NCBI RefSeq assembly: GCF_000003605.2
Contig: NW_003124907.1
Location: forward strand, 331,433 to 343,195
DNA: 11,763 nucleotides
Direction of reading: 5' to 3'
Source: Saccoglossus kowalevskii
Taxonomy: Eukaryota; Hemichordata; Enteropneusta; Harrimaniidae
Position numbers and translations under genes: made by a program. Each line of letters opens with the position of its first letter. Within the stretch, counting starts at the first letter, position 1. The notes below the pieces were generated by a model. The model was given only the letters and a program-made list of their open reading frames with translations. It was not told the origin of the DNA and did not search any database. Of the stretch, positions 1-6,900 are shown one piece after another.

Positions 1-3
1 AAC

Positions 4-305
4 AAAATGGCCGCCAGTCGGCCATATTGAACTTGATCCGAAAAAAAAAATGACGTGCATCAAGGTCTTATTATGTTTAATGTATGTACTAAATTTGAAC
101 AAAATCCGTCCATGCATAACTGAGATCCTGGTCCGGAATTGTGAAAATGTGCGATTTTGATGCATTTTCGGCCTTAAAATGGCCGCTATTTGGCTATCGT
201 TAATCGGATCATGAAAAAAATGCATGTGCATATGTCCCATATAATGTGTGATGTATGAGTGAAGTTTGAACTTAATCGGTCCATGCATGTTCGAGATACA
301 GGTGG
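4..305. repeat. Two diverged tandem units, period about 171 bp
   Basis: Two related units lie head to tail. Both begin AAAATGGCCGC (from 4 and from 176), continue through a run of A and a TGNNTGCA-type stretch, and carry the same CCATGCAT followed by GAGAT (110 and 281). The offset between matching words is 171-172 bases. The units differ at many positions, so the duplication is old. The left edge is cut by the window start, so more units may exist. The block runs directly into the microsatellite and hairpin that follow, and all three are probably one repeat element. No coding potential was seen. Confidence 0.7.
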
Positions 306-310
306 TGATC

Positions 311-344
311 ACGGACGCACGGATGCACGGACGCACGGACGCAC
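311..344. repeat. Microsatellite of CACGGACG-like 8-mers
   Basis: About four copies of an 8-base unit of the type GCACGGAC, with one variant (GGATGCAC). It is GC-rich in an AT-rich setting and sits between the tandem dimer and the terminal hairpin. Confidence 0.85.
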
Positions 345-360
345 ACAGGGCAAAACATAA

Positions 361-397
361 GTCCCCGTTTTCGGACTACGTCCGAACGGGGACTAAT
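361..397. repeat. Near-perfect hairpin ending in CTAAT
   Basis: GTCCCCGTTTTCGGAC (361-376) pairs with GTCCGAACGGGGAC (380-393) across a 3-base loop, with two unpaired T in the left arm. The right arm runs into CTAAT (393-397). The hairpin closes the preceding dimer and microsatellite and probably marks the 3' end of a non-autonomous mobile element. A terminal hairpin plus a CTRR-T end recalls Helitron-type elements, but the hairpin overlaps the CTAA rather than preceding it by several bases, so the class is left open. Confidence 0.6.
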
Positions 398-1084
398 AAA
401 TAGGTAATAATAGTGACAGATAAAATACACAAGATACATTGCATTTCATGCAGGCATGAATATTTTTTCATGAGATGCTGAAATGTTTGAATTACAGGCC
501 GAGTTACAAGTTACAAAATGACCAAATTTCAGAAATGGTGACCGCTGAACTGGGCCTGATTCTAACTACCTAAGAAAATACTGAGGGTTGTCGATTTCAG
601 TGACACAGTAGCCAGCGCTGTGTCATTGTCTAACAAAGTAGTGTTGTTGATTTCTAACAAAGTACTTACAGACTCCCCGAGTCATATCAAGGTAAATTAT
701 AGTTTATTTTACTGTAACATAAAGCTTTCTATAAAGAAGTGATTTAATAAATGTTATATTTATTACTCAAAAATCTTCACACTATTTTGTTATAGATCTG
801 AAAGAATCACATAATAATCACATAATGTTGCTTCATACAAAACAGCTACAAATTGAAACATTAGTGTGTTGTTTTAACGTCGCAGAGCCAGGCGGTCACC
901 AGTGCAATGTCTGTGTTCCCGATGTAATATTTCTGTTTGTTTTTTTTGCGTCACTGAAATCGACAACAAACATGCGATTTATTGAAATCAACATGTCAGA
1001 AAACTGTTGCTGGGAAGATAGTTCCTTTTTTTTGGTAAACTTGTGTCGCTAAAATTGACAACAAAACAAGTCATGGGAGTTAAT
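398..1084. other. AT-rich non-coding stretch with small repeats
   Basis: No convincing exon was seen on either strand; open frames here are short and show no recognisable protein. It holds the inverted repeat described separately, a small hairpin (TGACACAG at 601-608 with CTGTGTCA at 618-625) and two copies of TCTAACAAAGTA around 628 and 652. Confidence 0.6.
587..967. repeat. 18-bp perfect inverted repeat pair
   Basis: GTTGTCGATTTCAGTGAC at 587-604 is the exact reverse complement of 950-967. A third copy, diverged at 3 of 18 positions, lies at 1045-1062 in the same direction as the second. The arms could be the ends of a 381-bp non-autonomous DNA element, but I see no target-site duplication next to them, so scattered copies of a small repeat are equally possible. 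Confidence 0.55.
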
Positions 1085-1293
1085 CAAAACATATCAGTGA
1101 AGGGTATGCGTCACTGGGCGTGTTTCATCGTCCGAATCGCACGGTATGTTGGTGCCGACGGATTGCCGACTTCACCAACCGTGTATTTGTTGGAAAGGCG
1201 CCCAATCAGAAGCTGTGTAACATTGCGCAGTAAGCTAAAGAACAAAATGTCGGAAATAGCGACGTTTAGCATGATTACTTCAAAATTCTTCTA
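1085..1293 (+). promoter_or_regulatory. CpG-rich patch with CCAAT box; possible promoter or first exon
   Basis: About fourteen CpG dinucleotides fall within roughly 190 bases, against a background with few. A CCAAT box lies at 1202-1206. An ATG with A at -3 follows at 1247 and opens a 15-codon frame that stops at about 1292, next to a weak GTAACT donor at 1294. This is what a small unmethylated promoter or first exon can look like. No protein family is recognised and no downstream exon can be linked, so the call rests on base composition and one promoter word. Confidence 0.3.
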
Positions 1294-1470
1294 GTAACTG
1301 TGTGTGTAGTGTTTAGGTTGTTTGCCAAACCCAGTTTTCCACAATTTTTGATGCCAACGTTCCAGGTTGTTTGTGGCATAATTCGTCAGCAAAGTGACAA
1401 ATATTTATGTCGACCATGTTTTAACAAAGTAATGAGACTTTCAACTTCTCAGAAAACTCAATTTGACTGA

Positions 1471-1632
1471 TCATTCAAGAGTTGAACTGTTGCACAATGA
1501 TTTGCCACTCCCTGTTCTCGTTGCAACAAACTCATCTTTTTCAGCTAGTAATGCCTCAATTGCATGGTTTTGGTGATCAGTGGGGCTTTTTATCTTGAAA
1601 AACTGCATGATCTGTTCTGCCTGTGTTGCCAT
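1471..1632 (-). pseudogene. RecQ-type DNA helicase N-terminal fragment (53 codons)
   Basis: The minus strand carries an ATG at 1632 in a good context (A at -3, G at +4) and 53 codons to a TGA at 1471. The product starts MATQAEQIMQFFKIK. It then has the RecQ family layout: Q21 followed by H23-A24-I25 (the Q..AI motif), a short spacer, and motif I (Walker A) TRTGSGKSLC at residues 38-47, which binds ATP phosphate in superfamily 2 helicases. Five unrelated residues follow, then the stop, so motifs Ia to VI are absent. I found none of them further along the minus strand to the left. The piece is about one tenth of a helicase core. It is probably a decayed copy of the RecQ-like genes that multiply in some invertebrate genomes. 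A first exon with a poor donor cannot be excluded. It lies antisense to the SNX25 gene and 2.1 kb upstream of its ATG. Confidence 0.6.
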
Positions 1633-1748
1633 TTTAAAAAAAAAACTGCTCTACTGTTTTTGATACAAAATAGTTGATTGATTGATAGTTTATTTTTGTT
1701 GCAAAAAGGGTGATAATTGTGACCATTGATCACTTCAGCAATTACAAC

Positions 1749-1789
1749 TGGCCGAGTTGGACTATTTTTTTTTGGTCGAGTTCGACTAT
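1749..1789. repeat. 17-bp direct repeat around a T tract
   Basis: TGGCCGAGTTGGACTAT (1749-1765) and TGGTCGAGTTCGACTAT (1773-1789) match at 15 of 17 bases and are separated by seven T. This is a local duplication with no known role. Confidence 0.75.
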
Positions 1790-2226
1790 ATTATTAGAAA
1801 CTACGCTCACTTTTGCAAAACCATGCCCAAAATGTAACCTGATGTTCATTTAACATATATTTTTGTTATTGTATTTAATTTTTTAATTGGTCTATTAAGT
1901 CGTTATCACCCATGTCCAAGGTGAGTAAGCAGACATTTCCTTTTGCATCTGTATTACCGGGTACTAGTATGTAGTATTCCGCTTTTACAATGCAACAAGT
2001 ACGGAGTGGTCTTTCTGGGTGTGCAAGTGGTTGTTACGGAGGAATGGACTGGGATGGGAGAACAGTATAAACAAACAAAAATAAAACTCGAAACGTTTAA
2101 TATGATGTCATTATTACAGTGTACGAATCTTGGGACAACTAGAACTCAAAAATAGTGCAATTCACAACACGGAAACCGCAACAAAGCAAACGAGGCATGA
2201 TCTCCGACCTGCAAATTGAACGAGAA
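1790..2226. other. Non-coding stretch, nothing recognised
   Basis: Open frames of up to about 70 codons exist but are low in complexity, lack splice context and match no family I know. GC rises slightly after 2030, towards the candidate exon at 2227. Confidence 0.5.
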
Positions 2227-2256
2227 ATGGCGTCATTTAACGCAAAGACGAGAAAC
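2227..2256 (+). other. Candidate short first coding exon (10 codons)
   Basis: An ATG at 2227 with G at -3 and G at +4 (a strong Kozak context) opens ten codons, MASFNAKTRN, that end exactly at a good splice donor, GTATGT at 2257. The preceding 70 bases contain several CpG. It cannot supply the SNX25 start directly: an in-frame TAA at 3728 lies just upstream of the SNX25 ATG, with no AG acceptor between them. It may be an upstream open frame in a leader exon, the start of another gene, or chance. Confidence 0.2.
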
Positions 2257-2399
2257 GTATGTTACCTTGGATTGAAATCTTGGAATAGCCCTTTCAAGTT
2301 CATTTCTTTGGATCTGTCTCAGCGTAACATACGTACATAGATATCCATTAAATCACAAATCATAACAAACAGATAAAACATAATAAAAAGTTAATCGCC

Positions 2400-2521
2400 A
2401 TCTTCCTCGAGAGTAACATTTGACCCTTGACTCGTCATTTTCCTTCGTGTCACGAACACTGAGGGCGCAAACAGGAAGACAATATTATCCCTGTTGCGAA
2501 GGTCAAGTTCGATTTACAGTG
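2400..2521 (+). promoter_or_regulatory. Possible SNX25 promoter and non-coding first exon
   Basis: This segment is richer in GC and CpG than its surroundings, includes an ETS-like ACAGGAAG at 2471-2478, and ends in CAGTG before a strong donor, GTGAGT at 2522. It lies 1.2 kb upstream of the SNX25 start codon on the same strand, a natural place for a leader exon. No TATA box is evident. The inference would be settled by transcript data; sequence alone supports it weakly. Confidence 0.3.
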
Positions 2522-3586
2522 GTGAGTAGATGAAATAACACATATTTTGTAAACACTCACAGAACGATTTGTAAAAGTTTTAAATTCTACAAACCTAACT
2601 CACACTTGAAAATAACATTATAAATTTGAACATAGACCCTGTGATTTGAACCGAATATTCGTTCCTCATCCTGCATTTGTAAATGTGTACGTATTGTGTA
2701 TTCATATGCAATATTATAAAGGTATAATATCATCTTTTGTCGCTAAACTGAATTTATTTAATTCTTCAAGGCTCCTAGAAGTATCACCAAACGTATTTCC
2801 TTATTATTCCTCTGCTGTCAAAATATATATCGAATTATAGTAGTTATATTTAGGGTAAGGGTTATATAAATCTTATTTTACTTTCTATGTAACCATTGCC
2901 AATCTACATAACATAAATCTGTTTCAATCTGTTGTTGTCAAGTGTCCATGCAAATATACAGTGAGAAACAGAAAGCTGAGCCTTAATTTATAAACTTGCT
3001 GGTTTTCTAGTACTGATCATCAGTTTTCTTTCAAATTCAAATATTTGAAAGTGATTGGCTGGCTGTATGAGTTATTAAGATTGATAAAGAGATAAGATAT
3101 TCATACATGTTGTAAAAATATGTAATCTGTGTTAATGGTAACTGTGATGATCCAAGATCACAATTCACACACTAACTCTGCTAGAAATGCTATGATTTTG
3201 GATCAGATATATAGAATCTCCTTATTTTGTACTGTACAGATACAAATAAATACATAATAAATAGGATTGGAATGGTTGCAGAAATGAATAAAGAAAAACA
3301 AATCATAATACATAAAATGTGAATAATTAGGTGGTCTCTCCAAGCATAAGTTGTCTTACTTGAAAGCTATAAAATATAAATTTACCAAGGTTTAATTCTG
3401 AAATAATGAAAAAAACTTTATCTCTGAAGTCGGGGAGTAATATTACTGTGCAATGCAAGTAATACATCACCCTATATCTGATCCACTTTGCGATGTGGGT
3501 CACCTGTTAAATATACAACACTCGTAAAATACATTGCTTGTTTACGAGAAATTTAAATGTATAATGCTGTATTGTTTATGTCATAG
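2522..3586. other. AT-rich stretch, possibly a 5' leader intron
   Basis: No coding potential, RNA gene or clear repeat was seen on either strand. If the leader exon ending at 2521 is real, this is the first intron, from GTGAGT at 2522 to the TAG at 3584-3586. Confidence 0.35.
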
Positions 3587-3745
3587 GAAGTTGTGTCAAT
3601 TAATAATTGGCATAAAGGAGTAACCATTGGATGGAAAAGAGTATCATTGCGACCATGGAAACAGTCACCTGAGTAACTCACTAAAGATTATCACAGTATA
3701 TGGTATATCTTGCTGATGAAACCAATGTAAATTGATGCAATAAAC
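3587..3745 (+). promoter_or_regulatory. Probable SNX25 5' untranslated leader
   Basis: These bases lie immediately upstream of the start codon. A plausible acceptor (a T-rich stretch ending in CATAG at 3586) could open the exon at 3587. The leader contains small upstream ATG codons and, at 3649-3662, an X-box-like word GCGACCATGGAAAC that differs from the RFX consensus at one position. TAA at 3728-3730, in frame with the main start, fixes 3746 as the first usable in-frame ATG of this exon. Confidence 0.4.
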
Positions 3746-3958
3746 ATGTTTATGTTGACAATGACAGTTGGCATCTTTGCTGTCATCTATCAGTTCGGAA
3801 TTCTCTACAAGCTGTTCTGCATTGCGCTGTACCTGTGTGTTGGTGTACTTGGGTTTATCCTGGGTTTTGTTGTGGTGGCTTGCAAAGGGAGGAAGAGGAG
3901 ACCTTCCCAAATGCCTGGCGACGCATCAGTTGCCAATGCATTGCTGTGTAAAATGGCA
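3746..3958 (+). CDS. SNX25 coding exon 1: membrane anchor
   Basis: Encodes residues 1-71. A continuous hydrophobic region spans about residues 7-46, broken near Q16 and Y21-K22. This fits one long or two short transmembrane helices, as in the N-terminal anchors of SNX13 and SNX14. K47 and RKRR at 49-52 follow and by the positive-inside rule should face the cytosol, placing PXA there. The exon ends with a complete codon before a consensus donor, GTAAGT at 3959. It is the least conserved part of the model; the ATG is chosen because TAA lies in frame 18 bases upstream. Confidence 0.82.
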
Positions 3959-6900
3959 GTAAGTAGCATTGATAAAAATGGTTGTAAGGGACTGACCATT
4001 AGAAAATATGGGGTGGGGTAGATTTTGATAAAAAAATAAACTGCACAGAGAAAATTTGGTAGAATTTCAGTAAAAAGCACACATATTTGATTGAGGAAGC
4101 AAAAGAAATGCAACGTCATTCTGTGAAAAAATGTAGATCAAAGCTGACATTGGAACAAGAGGCTTTAAAAATTGGAATGATCATACTCTAATAAACAGTG
4201 ACTTCCACTGATATCATGAATATGACGGTGATCGTCACCACTGGTATGGAAGTTTGAAAAGATAAAGTTATCTTCTATTTTGGGCCTGAATTATCCTTAA
4301 TTTTTCTTGCCTTGCTGTCAGAATTGCAGTGGTGTGTTATTTTGGCTATCAATGAAAGCTTTCAGTGGATGATATGTTAATGTAAATTTTGAAGCATGTG
4401 ATATAGGAGAACTTCCACATCATTTATTAGAATTTTGTGCAATATTTCTATTAAAATTATATTTTATACAATTTAGAAAATTGAATTATTCAAAGATTTA
4501 TATGATATTACCTAAGTATCTCAGAATGAAAAAATAACAAGGATGCTTCTAATGATATCTCTTACTTATGCAAATTACTAAAAAAAATAAACTCACTATG
4601 GGTAAAAAGATGTAATACATGTATAGTGATATCTGTTTTCTTAGGAGTATTTGGAGCAAGATTCCCTCAGCAAACCAAGGAGAACGGTTATATCAAAGAA
4701 TATGGATGAAGCTATAAAGGAAGGTGAGCTGTGATTGGTTGTTGCATGTATATGCTATATGTAAATCAATCTGTGATTGTTTGAACCATTTACAATAATT
4801 ATATAATTTTTCTTTCTTTTTCAGTATTTGATTTGATAGTCCAGCATTACATTCTGATCTGGTACAGTGACCTCAGTCTGGATTCCAGTTCTTTCATAGC
4901 AGTATTAGAGTAAGTAATGACTTTTCTCTCTTATTGTTGAACCTTGATTATTAATTTTTTTTTCATTAGTGAATCATGTGTCATATCAACTGACTGATCA
5001 ATTTTTCTATACCAGAGGCTCACTCTACGTTTTTATTTGAATGTGCCTTGTTTTTTGCTTGAATGTTTTGCTCTATGTATCCAAAGACTGTCAACTCTTC
5101 ATTCTAATTATTAAGTTGCTATGAATTATGGCAAAAAAGTATGCAGTTTTAGTAAATTATCTAAGTCACAATACACAGTATATTTACAGTGATTACTTCT
5201 CTATGCGCTCTCATTTCTTCAACTCAAAGTAGAGTTTGGCAAATCACAAAGTTATTGTTTCAGGGATCTCCCACTTTTATTCACTTTTATCATATATTTG
5301 ATGGGAAGATTTCAACTACCAGTAGTTTACAATCATAATTTTTCTATTCCAGAGATGACATGTGGGAATCAATAGAAAGATTAATGCATCGGTTTGCCAA
5401 AGTAGACCTGGTAAGTTGTCATCATTTATTTGCATACATCATTGTGATTGGCTGAATTTTTAATTTATGCAAGTATACATCTATTAAAGTTTTGCTCTGA
5501 GGAGTTTACAATAGACTTATCAGTGTTTTTATCTAGTGTGTAACCTATTTCATTATAGAAGGAATATATTTTAATAAGGCCAGAGAAAAAAATGTGCTTT
5601 CAGTACAAACAAAATATTGAGTAGGCAGTTGGGATTTGTATTCGATGTTAGCCCAGTTAACTGTTTTATTTACATAGTCAATTTCATGTCTTGAACTTCG
5701 GAGTTGAGAGGGTACCCATACTCAAGGCCAAAAATGATAAAATGGTCTTTGCATATAGGGATAACCCAGGCAATATTGAAGGGCACCGAGGCAAATTGCA
5801 ATTCCCTTCTTGGCCTCTATGAAGTTCAAGCCCTAAAACATAATTTTTCTGAGACCTGTTGACATCTGCTGTTGATCATGTGATCATCATCTGGGTGTTC
5901 TCTCAATTTTTTTTTTTTGTAGGTAGAATAAAAAAAACAAAAAAAAAACAGACCACTGTAAAATACTTTATTTTTACTTGGAATTAATTTTTGCTGAAGG
6001 AACGATTCAGTGAAAACAAAATTCAGCGAATATACCTTTTTTCCTATATTTTACATTGAACTCGTCAAAAATCAGTGAAAAATACATTCCATACAAATCA
6101 CCTAAAAAGTCTTTTTCAGCGAAAATTAATTCCAGCTAAAAAAAATAAAGTATTTTACAGTATTGGTAATTTGTAAAAAATATAAGTTTGAGTTTCACAG
6201 AAATGTGGGGAGGTAGGGTAATTGGAAAAACAAATATTGTTTCCCTTGACCTACTATAATTGAACTTGACAAAAGTAGTTGCAACAGCCTTCAATATGTG
6301 TCAGTACTATCGATTTATTCCATTCAGCATACTTTGTGGTATCCTTGTAATAACTTCATGTAATTGATGACATGTTGTTTTGTCCACAGGTCAGGTTCAT
6401 TACAAAAGATACTGTTACTAAATTACACAGTCATTTCCAAGACTTGAAGCAATCAGCATCAAGGTACCGTACCATGCGTGATCAACCTTAAATTGCACTT
6501 CAGTAGAATAACAGTTACTGTGTATTCTCAGTTGTATTTATTTTGACCAATTTTCAAATTAAAATGGTGGCCAAAGTAGGATTAATGCTATTATGTAATC
6601 ACAATGTAAAATGTTTCCATGGAAACAAGTTTGGAATTATGAATTTGTTGTGCTTTCAAAATATCCAGATTAAGTACATGTACAATTCAGTAGATATTGC
6701 ACTGTCTGAATACATACATGCACATTTTACACTGTTTAGATACTCAGTAAAAAGAATATTTGCATATTCCTTGTTGCCAAATTTATCAATTACATTTATT
6801 TATTTGTTGCTTTAGATTATGGTTACATATATATATAGAACACACTTCTAATTCTAAAAAATCTTCATTTCAACCTAAATTTTAAAAAAACTACAAACTA

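Larger units (their letters stand above)
5411..6389 (+). other. SNX25 intron 4 (979 bp, phase 0)
   Basis: This is the longest intron fully inside the window. Its size is largely explained by two fold-back repeats, at 5690-5830 and 5955-6161, separated by a T-run and A-run (about 5910-5950). The remainder is plain AT-rich sequence. It ends TTGTCCACAG. Confidence 0.85.

Noticed and set aside
311-344. Possible CRISPR-like array
   Set aside because: The repeats are contiguous 8-mers without spacers, so this is a microsatellite.
361-393. Hairpin read as a bacterial-type terminator
   Set aside because: It has no following T tract and the setting is an animal genome; it belongs to the repeat element.
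3805-4119. Minus-strand open frame of about 100 codons opposite SNX25 exon 1
   Set aside because: It is the antisense shadow of exon 1 and its intron, with no recognisable domain.
6543-6815. + strand open frame of 90 codons in intron 5
   Set aside because: AT-driven composition, no splice context and no resemblance to SNX25 or any known family.
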